NCBI RefSeq assembly: GCF_008642335.1
Contig: NZ_CP029191.1
Coordinates: forward strand, 3,844,001 to 3,908,000
Length of the DNA stretch: 64,000 nt
Direction of reading: 5' to 3'
Origin: Streptomyces venezuelae
GTDB taxonomy: Bacteria; Actinomycetota; Actinomycetes; Streptomycetales; Streptomycetaceae
Below, piece after piece: positions 27,626 through 35,835 of the stretch. The translations under genes and the position numbers were made by a program. The notes under the pieces are model-generated. The model worked only from the letters and a program-made list of their open reading frames with translations, had not been told where the DNA came from and ran no database searches. Position 1 is the stretch's first letter. Every line of letters begins with the position of its first letter.

Positions 27626-28683
27626 CGCTGCCGCCTCTTGGTCTTCTTGGACCCCTTGGTTTTCTTGGACCCCTTGGGTTGCTTGGACCCCTTGGATTGC
27701 TTGGCGAGCTTCGCCGCGTACGGGTCGGGCGCCGACCCTTCCGGGGCCTCGGCCTCCAACAGGATCTTCTCCCGGGCCAGTTCACGCCGGCTCTTGTCGT
27801 GGATCTCGGGATAGCGCGGATCGAGCCCGATCAGCGTGTCGGCGAGCACGGCCGCCGCACAGATGCGCGCGAACCACTTGCGGTCGGCCGGGACGACGTA
27901 CCAGGGCGCCCAGGGGGTGCTGGTGGCGGAGAGCATCTCGGAGAACGCGGACTGGTAGGCGTCCCAGAAGGTGCGCTCACGGGCGTCGGCCGCGGAGAAC
28001 TTCCAGTTCCGCTCCGGTACGTCGATGCGCCGCAGGAAACGGGTGCGCTGTTCCTCCTTGGACAGGTTGAGGAAGAGCTTGACGACCCGGAAGCCGTTGT
28101 CGGCCAGGTACCGCTCCCAGTCGTTGATCTCCCGGAAGCGCCGCCGCCAGACGGCCTTTCCCGCCTCGTCCGCGCCCGGCACCCGTTGCCGGCTGAGGAG
28201 TTCGGGGTGCACCCGCACCACCAGGACCTCCTCGTAGTGCGACCGGTTGAAGATGCCGATCTCCCCGCGCCGTGGCAGCCGGCAGGCGTAGCGCCACAGG
28301 TAGTCGTGGCCGAGCTCTTCGGCCGACGGCACCCGGAAGTTCGTCACGTGCACGCCCTGCGGGTTCACCCCGCTCATGACGTGCCGGATCGTGCCGTCCT
28401 TGCCGCCGGCGTCCAGCGCCTGGAGGCAGACCAGGACGCCGTGCGTGCCCTGGGCGGCCAGGCGGCGCTGGTAGTCGGCGAGCAACTCGACACCGACGGC
28501 GAGGAGTTCCTGCCCGGCCGCCTTGTCCTTGATCCCCGCCTTGTGCGCGGGGTCGAAGTCCTCGGACAGGTTCACCTTCGCTCCGGGCTTCACCCGGAGC
28601 GGGGCGATGAACTCCGCGATCCGACGGGCCTGCTTGTCCGGCGTACGTTCCTTCTCCGGCGTACGTTCCCGTCCGTCCCGCAT
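27622..28683 (-). CDS. Polyphosphate kinase 2 (PPK2) family protein
   Basis: A 353-residue PPK2-type enzyme, which uses inorganic polyphosphate to phosphorylate nucleotides. It has the P-loop-like CLQALDAGGKDGTIRHVMSG (Walker A AGGKDGT), IGIFNRSHYEEVLVVRVHPE and WERYLADNGFRVVKLFLNLS, with lid-type arginines RTRFLRR. The last ~25 residues are a Lys/Ser/Gly repeat (SKGSKQPKGSKKTKGSKKTK) that may bind polyphosphate. Start ATG 28683 lies 4 nt past the upstream DUF7144 stop. It is coupled to the P-type ATPase by an ATGA overlap. Together they suggest an energy- or ion-stress operon; this role is inferred. Confidence 0.92.
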   Translation of the reverse strand: MRDGRERTPEKERTPDKQARRIAEFIAPLRVKPGAKVNLSEDFDPAHKAGIKDKAAGQELLAVGVELLADYQRRLAAQGTHGVLVCLQALDAGGKDGTIRHVMSGVNPQGVHVTNFRVPSAEELGHDYLWRYACRLPRRGEIGIFNRSHYEEVLVVRVHPELLSRQRVPGADEAGKAVWRRRFREINDWERYLADNGFRVVKLFLNLSKEEQRTRFLRRIDVPERNWKFSAADARERTFWDAYQSAFSEMLSATSTPWAPWYVVPADRKWFARICAAAVLADTLIGLDPRYPEIHDKSRRELAREKILLEAEAPEGSAPDPYAAKLAKQSKGSKQPKGSKKTKGSKKTKRRQR

Positions 28684-28687
28684 GGCT

Positions 28688-29107
28688 CTAGACGTCTTCG
28701 CGCCGCACCACGCACAGACCCCAGATGATGAAGCCGTTGACGGCGATCAGGGTCAGGGACCAGAAGGGGTAGTACGGGATCGACAGGAAGTTGGCGATCA
28801 TCAGCAGTCCGGCGATGATCACGCCGGTCACCCGGGCCCACGCCATCGCGGCGAACAGACCCGCGCTGACACCGATCGCGACGACACCGAGGATCAGGTG
28901 GATCCAGCCCCAGCTCGTCAGGTCGAACTGGAAGACGTAGTCGCGGGTCGTGAGGAACACGTCGTCCTCGAGTATGGCCATGAGGCCGCGGACGAAGCCC
29001 ATGATGCCCGCGAGCATCAGCATGACCGCGGCGAAGACGGTCAGCCCGGCGGCGGCCGCCTGCGCGGTGGTGCCCGAACGGTGGTGCACAGGTGTCGAGG
29101 TGGCCAT
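28688..29107 (-). CDS. DUF7144 family membrane protein (copy 3)
   Basis: A 139-residue, four-helix membrane protein of the same family as copies 1 and 2: AAGLTVFAAVMLMLAGIMGF, GWIHLILGVVAIGVSAGLFA, VIIAGLLMIANFL, IPYYPFWSLTLIAVNGFIIW. It has GGAGGACC upstream of ATG 29107. It is the first gene of the operon that continues through PPK2 and the P-type ATPase to copy 2. Palindrome site 9 lies 77-93 bp upstream. Confidence 0.88.
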   Translation of the reverse strand: MATSTPVHHRSGTTAQAAAAGLTVFAAVMLMLAGIMGFVRGLMAILEDDVFLTTRDYVFQFDLTSWGWIHLILGVVAIGVSAGLFAAMAWARVTGVIIAGLLMIANFLSIPYYPFWSLTLIAVNGFIIWGLCVVRREDV

Positions 29108-29183
29108 GACAGGTCCTCCAAGCTCGGGAGTGCCGGTTGCACCATTACGCCTGGAGTCTTCTCCCCGGCCGGGGCGCCGGTGG

Positions 29184-29200
29184 TCACCCTCCGGGGGTGA
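29184..29200. promoter_or_regulatory. Island palindrome site 9
   Basis: TCACC-CTCCGGG-GGTGA: both half-sites perfect. It lies 77-93 bp upstream of the DUF7144-PPK2-ATPase operon start. Confidence 0.65.
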
Positions 29201-29218
29201 TAGCGGGCGACGACGAAA

Positions 29219-29246
29219 GGGCCCGGCCACCGAGGTGGCCGGGCCC
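29219..29246 (-). terminator. Terminator of the phage-tail operon
   Basis: gggcccggccacc (29219-29231) and ggtggccgggccc (29234-29246) form a 13-bp stem. It lies 16 nt downstream of the last tail-operon gene and marks the boundary with the stress island. Confidence 0.8.
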
Positions 29247-29261
29247 GTGTCGTTCAGCGCC

Positions 29262-29516
29262 TCACCTGCCGCCCGCCTGCCAGAGGGTGACGGCCAGGGC
29301 GGTGCAGGAGGTGATCGCTGCCAGGGAGGGCAGGGGCCAGCGGCTGCGTTCCAGGGCGTCGAGGCGGTCCTCGTGCTCGGAGAGGGTCTTGTCGGTCTGG
29401 TCGGCGCGCTGGAGCAGGAGGGCGAGATCGCCCCTGGTCGTGGCGAACCCGACGTCCACGGAACGGCGCAGCCGCTCCAGCTCCAGGGGGACGCTCCCCG
29501 TCTCAGTCCCGGCCAT
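29262..29516 (-). CDS. Lysis-cassette accessory protein (XhlA-like, single TM)
   Basis: An 84-residue protein. A coiled-coil N-terminal part (VPLELERLRRSVDVGFATTR, then TDKTLSEHEDRLDALE) is followed by one C-terminal hydrophobic helix (AAITSCTALAVTLW). This is the layout of haemolysin XhlA-type and similar phage lysis accessory proteins. It overlaps the holin stop by 14 nt and is the last gene of the operon. Identification rests on layout and context rather than on a strong motif. Confidence 0.65.
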   Translation of the reverse strand: MAGTETGSVPLELERLRRSVDVGFATTRGDLALLLQRADQTDKTLSEHEDRLDALERSRWPLPSLAAITSCTALAVTLWQAGGR

Positions 29517-29730
29517 CGTCCACCCCCCGCCTCCGCAGCCACGGGGGCAGCAGCGCATCGACGGCCGGCACGGCCATCAGGCGGCTCAGCGCCGCGGCGA
29601 AGGCCACGAGGCCCGCGAGCACCGGGACGTCGGAGACGCCCGGGTCCGCGGCGAGCAGCGGCAGCGCGGTGATGAGGGTGACGAGTGTCTGTACGGCGGT
29701 GCGCAGTCCTCTGCGCGTGGCGTCGGTCAT
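29503..29730 (-). CDS. Putative holin
   Basis: A 75-residue protein with two hydrophobic segments (TAVQTLVTLITALPLLAA and VPVLAGLVAFAAALSRLMAV) and a charged C-terminus (LRRRGVDDGRD). The size, two-helix topology and placement directly after the endolysin (ATGA overlap at 29727-29730) are typical of actinophage holins, which permeabilise the membrane at lysis. In a tail-only locus it would release particles by lysis. Confidence 0.75.
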   Translation of the reverse strand: MTDATRRGLRTAVQTLVTLITALPLLAADPGVSDVPVLAGLVAFAAALSRLMAVPAVDALLPPWLRRRGVDDGRD

Positions 29731-30590
29731 GACCGCGGCACCCGCAGCCGGTCCCAGCTGGCCCGGCCCGGCACCCCGTCCGCGTCGGCGCCCCGGTAGC
29801 CGAGCCGGTGCTGCCAGACGGCGTACGAGGCGCGGTCGGCCTCGGTCCAGACGGGCCCGGGTCCGACCTCGTACCGCCCGCAGCCTTCCTTGACGAGGCG
29901 TCGCCCGACCGCGGTGAACAGCGCGCTGTGGCGGCCGATCGCGAAGAAGGCGGCCCCGGGAAACGGTTCGTACGCGGTGCCTTCGCCGCCTTCGCCGCCC
30001 GGCGCGTCGGAGCCGAGCCGCTTGGCGACCCGCCCCCGCATCACCGGCATCGAGAAGGCCGGGTCGATCTTGCGCCGGGTCCACTCCTTGTGGCCGATGA
30101 CGCTCGCGCCCGACCAGCCGTGCGCCCGGCACAGCGCGGCGGAGAGGCGTTCGACCGTGTCGAGCTGGGCCGCGGGGAACGGATCACGCCCGTTGCCGAG
30201 GTTCTCGATCTCGAAGCCGTAGAAACGGGCGTTGCCGTCCACGGCGTCGGGCCCCGGCCGGGACGGCAGCGTCTTCGACCTCTGCACCGCGTCGAGCACC
30301 GCGGTCGAACCGCTGCCCGCGTGGTTGGTGCGGCCGTACCCGACCAGATGGAGCGTGCCGTCCTTGCCGATGAGCCCGATGCAGAGCGGCCCCGGCAGAT
30401 CCGGCATGCCGCGGCGGCAGAGGGCGAGGCTGTCGCGCCCTGCCGTGTGGTGCAGCATGACGCCGTGCACGGGGCCCCAGGAGCCCTTGTGGTTACGGTT
30501 GTGCGTCCTCCAGTTGCCGTGTTCTCTCATGCGGACGCCCTCGCCGCGCAGGGCGCGGACGAGGGCGTCGGGGGACAGAGGCGTGGCCAT
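29727..30590 (-). CDS. Endolysin: N-acetylmuramoyl-L-alanine amidase with peptidoglycan-binding domain
   Basis: A 287-residue lysin. An Amidase_2 domain covers about residues 30-190: WGPVHGVMLHHTAGRD contains the zinc-ligand HH, then RFYGFEIENLGNGRDPF, and GHKEWTRRKIDPAFSM with the H-K-E-W/K motif. A C-terminal peptidoglycan-binding-like segment follows (YEVGPGPVWTEADRASYAVW, GVPGRASWDRLRV). There is no signal peptide, so export through the holin is expected. Coupled to the holin. Together they form the lysis cassette expected at the end of a tail or tailocin operon. Confidence 0.9.
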   Translation of the reverse strand: MATPLSPDALVRALRGEGVRMREHGNWRTHNRNHKGSWGPVHGVMLHHTAGRDSLALCRRGMPDLPGPLCIGLIGKDGTLHLVGYGRTNHAGSGSTAVLDAVQRSKTLPSRPGPDAVDGNARFYGFEIENLGNGRDPFPAAQLDTVERLSAALCRAHGWSGASVIGHKEWTRRKIDPAFSMPVMRGRVAKRLGSDAPGGEGGEGTAYEPFPGAAFFAIGRHSALFTAVGRRLVKEGCGRYEVGPGPVWTEADRASYAVWQHRLGYRGADADGVPGRASWDRLRVPRS

Positions 30591-30608
30591 GAGGCCTCCC
30601 CGGTGTGC

Positions 30609-30652
30609 GTCAGATCAGGGACGTGACAGATCAGGTCAGATCAGGGACGTGA
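30609..30652. repeat. 18-bp direct repeat at the tail-fibre 3' end
   Basis: gtcagatcagggacgtga occurs at 30609-30626 and again at 30635-30652. The second copy encodes the last codons and stop of the fibre gene, the first lies just after it. It duplicates the fibre 3' terminus. Confidence 0.8.
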
Positions 30653-31271
30653 TGGTGAGGTAGCGGTTGCTGAGGGTGAGGGTGCCCGCGGTGGTGCGGT
30701 AGGCGCCGGTCACGGTGTAGGCGGCGCCCGGCGTGAGGCCGCTGAGCGGGTACTGCATGCTCGCCGTGACCTGGTTCGTGCCGCCGACGACGGCCGCGCG
30801 GCCGTCGGCCGCGGCGCTGACGACCCGGGTGCCCTGCTTCACGTTGGCCGAGAAGTACGCGAGGCCGGCCGCGCTGTTGTTGAAGCGGGCGCCGACCGTG
30901 AGGACGACGGTGCCGTACGGCGGGGCGATGAACGTGAAGGCGAAGGGCTCGGTGGCGCCGGTGAGCGTCTCGACGTACGCCGTCGATGTCGTCGTACCGC
31001 TCAGAGTGCTCGACCAGTGCCCCGGGCCGAGGGAGAGCGGGGCCCACAGCTTGCCGGTGGTGAAGTAGTAGTGCCGGCCCGGGTTGTTGAGCCAGGCGAT
31101 CATGCCCGGGATCGGGTCGGTCACCTTCGCGTCCCGGGCCGCGGCGTCGGCGAACCGCAGCACGGTGCGGCCGTCGACGGCCTCGGCGAGGGACTGCAGG
31201 TGGACGGGGATGTCGGCGTTGTCGGCGGGCTGCGGGTAGGGCAGGTTGCCGAGGGGGGTGAGAGCGACCAT
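30636..31271 (-). CDS. Phage tail fibre / minor structural protein
   Basis: A 211-residue protein. The N-terminus MVALTPLGNLPYPQPADNAD, then LQSLAEAVDGRTVLRFADAA, is typical of small actinophage tail-fibre or receptor proteins. The remainder is beta-rich (TSTAYVETLTGATEPFAFTF, GRAAVVGGTNQVTASMQYPL) without helices. It probably sits at the tail tip and binds the target cell. It lies between the tail hub and endolysin genes, and its 3' end is duplicated in the downstream repeat, hinting at past exchange of receptor modules. Receptor unknown. Confidence 0.78.
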   Translation of the reverse strand: MVALTPLGNLPYPQPADNADIPVHLQSLAEAVDGRTVLRFADAAARDAKVTDPIPGMIAWLNNPGRHYYFTTGKLWAPLSLGPGHWSSTLSGTTTSTAYVETLTGATEPFAFTFIAPPYGTVVLTVGARFNNSAAGLAYFSANVKQGTRVVSAAADGRAAVVGGTNQVTASMQYPLSGLTPGAAYTVTGAYRTTAGTLTLSNRYLTITSLI

Positions 31272-31317
31272 GGGCTCGTTTCCTCCAGATACGACGGGTA
31301 CGCGCGGGTGTTGGGGA

Positions 31318-31461
31318 TCAGCCTTCGATGGGCAGCGGCAGCAGCTGGCTCGGGTCGGGACCTTCGTCGCCCGCCTCCACGAGGGGGTCGTCGATCTGGA
31401 TGGGTCCCGGCGGCGGCTCGTAGCCGTCGACCGACGGCAGCTCCTCCTCGTTTTCGCTCAC
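31318..31461 (-). CDS. Small acidic tail-locus protein
   Basis: A 47-residue acidic, proline-rich protein (VSENEEELPSVDGYEPPPGP at the N-terminus). Its GTG start overlaps the stop of the tail hub gene (GTGA), so it is translated with it. Short acidic genes at this position are common between hub and fibre in actinophages. No function can be assigned. Confidence 0.6.
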   Translation of the reverse strand: MSENEEELPSVDGYEPPPGPIQIDDPLVEAGDEGPDPSQLLPLPIEG

Positions 31462-33833
31462 GCCGTGTCTCCCGGTGTGTTCAGCAGGGTCCGGTAGCTG
31501 ATCGCCTGTTTGGTGAGGGCGTCGAGCGTCGCGTACTGCGCGGTGAGCCGCTGGTATTTGCGCTGTTGGCCGTACGTCGGGTCGACCGGCGCGTCGGGGG
31601 TGAGCCCGTCGTCGGCCGGCACGCCGTTGAACGCGGTGCCGCGCAGGGTGAGGGTCTGCTGCGGCGTGCTGCCGGCCGCGTGCGTGGTGCGGATGCCCAC
31701 CACCCAGGCCAGCGTGTCGAGTTCGGCGCCCGCCGTGTCGACCACCCGGACCACGTCGCCGAGCTGGATGCGCGGATCGTGCAGGACCTCGACGTCGCCG
31801 AGGAGCGGCACGGGGTAGCGGCCGGCGGTGATCATGGCCTTCGTGAGGACCACCGCGGTGTCGACCGTCTGCACCCAGTCGGCGGAGGGTGCCGTGTACT
31901 GCTGCTTTCCGTAGCGCTCCTGACTGGGCAGGTTGTCCAGCGCGTACGAGCGCAGCTTCGGATCGGCCGAGCGCTTGAGCGGCTGGAGCCGGACGGAGGG
32001 CTTGCCGTCCTTCGTCACCGTCCACAAGGTGGACGCGGTGTGGTTGGCGAACCGCACGGAGTACGTCGGACCGTCCCGCCAACAGCTCACCGTGACATCG
32101 CCCTTGACCGATGTTCCCCCGGTCTTCGCGGTGCCGAAGCGCACCTGGTGCCCCTCGCCGGAGACGGAGTCGTCCAGGACGCCGGGCGGTCCGACCTCGG
32201 TGTCGTCCTCGGCCATGGCGTACTGCACGACGATCGCCGAGTTCGGCTTGATCTCCCGTACCACCGTGTCCAGGATCGGCTCGCCGGCCACCGCCTTGAT
32301 CCCGTTCCAGTCCTGGTAGGGCTGCTCGCAGTGGTTGCGGCACGCGTCGATCTCCTCGGTCACGGTGAGCGAGGAGATGTCCCGGCGCGTGGTGACGGTC
32401 AGGTCGGGAACGGCAGGCACCTTGGTGAACCGCGAGGGACCGCGCCAGCGGAAAACGCCCTGCTCGTCGAATTCGGCGGTGGACATGCTGGCCCGGGCGA
32501 TCTCGGTGATCGCGTCCCACTGGGACCCCGACACCTTCGGAACGTCGAAGAGCGGCAGCTCAGGAGTGTCGAGGACGGCGCCCTTCGTCCACTGGCCCCG
32601 CTGCTCCCACTCCTCCGGCGGGTAGGTGGCGGTGTCGGTCCAGACCCGTTCGGTGACCTGGACGCACTCGACCGCCATGTCGGTCTTCAGGTTGACCTGC
32701 TGCAGCTCGGAGACCGGCTGCCAGGCGATCTCCTTGTCGAAGATGCTCTTCGCGCCGACCCGGTACCTGCCGTCGGGCTGGGTGAGGCGCGGCTGCACGG
32801 TCGGGGCGACGACCGTGCCGGTCGACGTCGTGTCCACCATGAACCCGAGGTGCCAGACCCCCCGCAGGGAGGCCAGTGTGTCGATGGGCCAGGGCGGCAG
32901 CACCTGCTCGCCGACACCGTTGGTCCCGGACGCGATGTGCACCATGCCGGTGGCGATGTCGAACGTCGCCTTCAGGTAGCCGGTGCGCGTCCCCGACTGG
33001 TCGAACACCGCCGACATCTCGATCATGTTGCCCCGCGCGAGCGCCGTGTTGACCCAGCACTCCACCTGGAACACGTTGCCCGGCACGGTGAACCGCGAGC
33101 GCGGCATCCACGACGCCTCAAGACCGGCGGCCTTCGGCATCAGGGCCATCTCGAAGGGCGCGCCCTCACGGATCCAGTCGTACGTCGACGGGCTCGGCAC
33201 GTACTCGGGCTGTCCGTACGTCGCGTTGAAGCCGCCGTGCAGGGAGGCGTAGAGCGCGGTGAACGGTTTCGTGTCGGCCAGGTCGACGGCCGGGGCGCGC
33301 GGCGGCGGACAGCTGTGGATGCCGCCCTGGCGCAGGAGTTCGTCGACGCACCACGTCGCGGTGGCGACGGGCCTGCCCCACATGTACCCGTGGTACGGCC
33401 GCGGCAGATAGGCCGGCCCCCGCAGCCGCTCCGCCCCGTCCAGTGCCTGCACGGTGACGGTGTCGCTGCCGGAGGCCGCCGTGCGCGAGCGGACGGTGCC
33501 GCGGAAGGCGGGCACGGTGCGCCCGCCCGCCCCCGCCGTGTGGACGACGGACTGTCCGGGGCGTACGAGATCACCGGTGAGCCGGTCCGCCCAGGCGGAG
33601 TAGAGCCGGGGCGCGGGCACGCCTTCCGTGCCGCCGAGCAACAGCTCCAGCTGAGCGGAGGCGCTGCCCGAAACGGCGCGCATCGCCTCGGGGAGGTCCG
33701 TCGCGTACGCCCGTTCGACCTTCCACGACTGGACCTGCGGGCCGACCTCCTTGCCGCCGAGGCGGGTGGAGTGGGTCGGCACGCGCTCGGGTGCGGACAG
33801 GGCCCGGTCGAGGACCTCGTCAGAGCGCTGCAT
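31458..33833 (-). CDS. Tail hub / tail-associated protein
   Basis: A 791-residue protein, the largest of the locus. Its position after the distal tail protein and before the fibre is that of siphophage Tal/hub proteins. The N-terminal ~100 residues resemble hub folds (VEVGPQVQSWKVERAY-like segment GPQVQSWKVERAYATDLPEA). The middle has a lectin-like beta-sandwich section (YLKATFDIATGMVHIASG, LGFMVDTTSTGTVVAP). The C-terminus returns to hub-like motifs (RIQLGDVVRVVDTAGAELDT, VVGIRTTHAAGSTPQQTLTL). Start ATG 33833 overlaps the Dit stop by 14 nt. The middle domain might bind carbohydrate, which is inference. Confidence 0.8.
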   Translation of the reverse strand: MQRSDEVLDRALSAPERVPTHSTRLGGKEVGPQVQSWKVERAYATDLPEAMRAVSGSASAQLELLLGGTEGVPAPRLYSAWADRLTGDLVRPGQSVVHTAGAGGRTVPAFRGTVRSRTAASGSDTVTVQALDGAERLRGPAYLPRPYHGYMWGRPVATATWCVDELLRQGGIHSCPPPRAPAVDLADTKPFTALYASLHGGFNATYGQPEYVPSPSTYDWIREGAPFEMALMPKAAGLEASWMPRSRFTVPGNVFQVECWVNTALARGNMIEMSAVFDQSGTRTGYLKATFDIATGMVHIASGTNGVGEQVLPPWPIDTLASLRGVWHLGFMVDTTSTGTVVAPTVQPRLTQPDGRYRVGAKSIFDKEIAWQPVSELQQVNLKTDMAVECVQVTERVWTDTATYPPEEWEQRGQWTKGAVLDTPELPLFDVPKVSGSQWDAITEIARASMSTAEFDEQGVFRWRGPSRFTKVPAVPDLTVTTRRDISSLTVTEEIDACRNHCEQPYQDWNGIKAVAGEPILDTVVREIKPNSAIVVQYAMAEDDTEVGPPGVLDDSVSGEGHQVRFGTAKTGGTSVKGDVTVSCWRDGPTYSVRFANHTASTLWTVTKDGKPSVRLQPLKRSADPKLRSYALDNLPSQERYGKQQYTAPSADWVQTVDTAVVLTKAMITAGRYPVPLLGDVEVLHDPRIQLGDVVRVVDTAGAELDTLAWVVGIRTTHAAGSTPQQTLTLRGTAFNGVPADDGLTPDAPVDPTYGQQRKYQRLTAQYATLDALTKQAISYRTLLNTPGDTA

Positions 33834-34638
33834 CGCGGACCTCCACGAGGTCGAGACTGACGTTGCGGTACGGCAGCCTGGCCGAGGGGACATCCGTATA
33901 CGCCGTGACCACCATGGCCGGGCAGCCGTCGCCGAGCGCGTGCGCGACGGGCTCTTCGCCGAGGGTGAGGCAGCCGCCCGCGAGCCCGAACAGGCCGACG
34001 GCGCCGGGCCGTGCGACGGGAGTGACGTAGGCGGCGCCCTCGGGGACGACGGCGGTGACGGAGGCGCCAATGGTGTGGCTGCTGCTGAGGTACTTCCCGT
34101 CCGCCGCCTTCCAGTCCAGCTGGGCGGTGGCGGTGGCCGGGTCCCAGCCGGCCGGAAGCAGCCAGGACGCCCGCATGCCGGGCACGACAGGCCAGCCGGA
34201 CCACACCCCGTGGATCCACCCGACGGCGGCGCCCACTTCCCGGCAGTCGACGGTGGTCACGCCCTCGGCGTTCCTGGCCAGCGCGATGTCGCCGTTCATG
34301 GTGAACCAGTGGTCCCAGCCGCCCGGGATCTCCGACTGCCCGGCCGCCTGATAGGGGTCGAGGAGATTGACGGAGGCGGGGTCGAGGACGACGAGCGGGC
34401 CGCGTCCGGTGCCGACGCGGCGGGCGAGCCGGACGAGGTGCTGGGCGTCCTCGGGCTCCAGCCACTCGAAGGAGAGCTTGAGACGGCGGATGGTACGGGT
34501 GGGCGCGAAGGTGGTGACACGACCTTCGAGCGCCTTGAACTCGGTGACGTTGAGCTCGGCGGTACGCTCCCAGCTCTTCGCCGCCTGCCGGATCTCCCGG
34601 AGCCTGCCGGGGGCTCCGATCCACAGGTTCCTGGCCAT
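33820..34638 (-). CDS. Distal tail protein (Dit-like)
   Basis: A 272-residue protein located between tape measure and hub, where siphophage Dit is found. It begins MARNLWIGAPGRLREIRQAA and contains LKLSFEWLEPEDAQHLVRLA and PLVVLDPASVNLLDPYQAAG, typical of actinophage minor tail proteins that cap the tube. AGGAGG lies directly upstream of ATG 34638. A beta-rich C-terminal part might carry a carbohydrate-binding insertion. Function inferred from order and general similarity. Confidence 0.78.
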   Translation of the reverse strand: MARNLWIGAPGRLREIRQAAKSWERTAELNVTEFKALEGRVTTFAPTRTIRRLKLSFEWLEPEDAQHLVRLARRVGTGRGPLVVLDPASVNLLDPYQAAGQSEIPGGWDHWFTMNGDIALARNAEGVTTVDCREVGAAVGWIHGVWSGWPVVPGMRASWLLPAGWDPATATAQLDWKAADGKYLSSSHTIGASVTAVVPEGAAYVTPVARPGAVGLFGLAGGCLTLGEEPVAHALGDGCPAMVVTAYTDVPSARLPYRNVSLDLVEVRDAAL

Positions 34639-34681
34639 GGAGTCCTCCTGTTCTGTTGTGGGTTCGCGGGGTGGCCGACGG

Positions 34682-35794
34682 CTAGCGGCGGGCGAGGGCG
34701 CGCTGCCCGGCGAAGACGGCGCGGGCGATGGTCTGCGAGTCGACGTCGACGTGCACGGGCCGGTCGGCGAGGCGCTCCATGGCCTCGGCGAGGCGGCGCA
34801 GGGCGACGGCGTTGCCGCCACCGTTGCTGATCATCCGTTCGAGCCGGGAGAGCGGGATGACGGCTTCGCTCTCGCCCGCCTCACCGACGAGCGCGAGCGT
34901 GCCGCCGTTGCGGGCCTGGACGATGCCGCCCTGGGCGAGGTGGGGCACGGGCACGTGAAGCCGAGGGAAGCCGAACGACTTCCCTCCCCACTTCGGCACC
35001 CAGCCGGGGATGGAGATCTTGATCCCGGCGAGGACGCCGAACACTCCGTTGAGGGCGGTGGCGAGCCCCTTGATCGGGGTCAGGATCAGGTTGCCGAGCC
35101 CCTTGACCAAGGGCTTGATGAAGTCCACGGCCACACGCGTGCCGGACTTGATGCCCTTCCAGGCGGCGTCCATCCCGCGCTTGAGGGCGGCGGTGACCTT
35201 GTCCATGTTCACGAACTGGGCGATCAGCGGGGCGGCGAGCGTCATGATCAGCCCGAAGGGGCTGGACGCCATGGCGAGGTTGAGCCCCTTCTGCGCGGTG
35301 CTCGCCCCCTTGAGGCCCTTGCCCAGGTTGCCCATGGACTTGCCGCCCTTGTCGGCGTTCTTGCCGGCCTTGCCGACGGACTTGTCGACGGCGTCGGCCT
35401 GACGCTTCACGTCACGCAGGGCGTTCTTGGCCTTGTCGGCGGAGCCGCGCAGCTTGTCGAGCGAGCTCTTGAATTTGTCGGACTCCTTCTTCGCCTTCCC
35501 GAGGGACCCGTCGGCGGTCTTGAGCCCGCTGTGCAGCTGCTTGACCGCGCTGCTGCTGTTGTTGGCGGACGTACGCAGCTTGCCGACGGCGGTGGCGGCG
35601 GAGCCGGTGGACTTGCCGAGCTTGCCGACGGCGGACGCGACGGAACTGGCGGGCTTTCCCAGCTGGTTCACGGATCCCGCGGCGGAGCCGGTGGACTTGC
35701 CCAACTTGCCGACTTGGGCGGCGGCCTGACTCGCGGCGCTGCGCATGCGGCCGAGTTGGGTGGCGGCGGTACTTATGGACTTGTTCAGGGCCAT
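34682..35794 (-). CDS. Tail tape measure protein (short)
   Basis: A 370-residue protein, rich in Ala, Lys, Ser and Gly. Low-complexity coiled repeats run through residues 1-170 (GKLGKSTGSAAGSVNQLGKP, SVGKAGKNADKGGKSMGNLG). A hydrophobic segment follows (ASSPFGLIMTLAAPLIAQFV), and the C-terminal part contains PHLAQGGIVQARNGGTLALV and GEAGESEAVIPLSRLERM, motifs common in tape measures. By the ~0.15 nm per residue rule the tail would be only about 55 nm. It is much shorter than typical siphophage tape measures (over 1000 residues), which supports a reduced particle. Confidence 0.87.
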   Translation of the reverse strand: MALNKSISTAATQLGRMRSAASQAAAQVGKLGKSTGSAAGSVNQLGKPASSVASAVGKLGKSTGSAATAVGKLRTSANNSSSAVKQLHSGLKTADGSLGKAKKESDKFKSSLDKLRGSADKAKNALRDVKRQADAVDKSVGKAGKNADKGGKSMGNLGKGLKGASTAQKGLNLAMASSPFGLIMTLAAPLIAQFVNMDKVTAALKRGMDAAWKGIKSGTRVAVDFIKPLVKGLGNLILTPIKGLATALNGVFGVLAGIKISIPGWVPKWGGKSFGFPRLHVPVPHLAQGGIVQARNGGTLALVGEAGESEAVIPLSRLERMISNGGGNAVALRRLAEAMERLADRPVHVDVDSQTIARAVFAGQRALARR

Positions 35795-35835
35795 GGGTGT
35801 TTACTCCTCCGGATGTCTACTCCTCGGGCGCCGGA

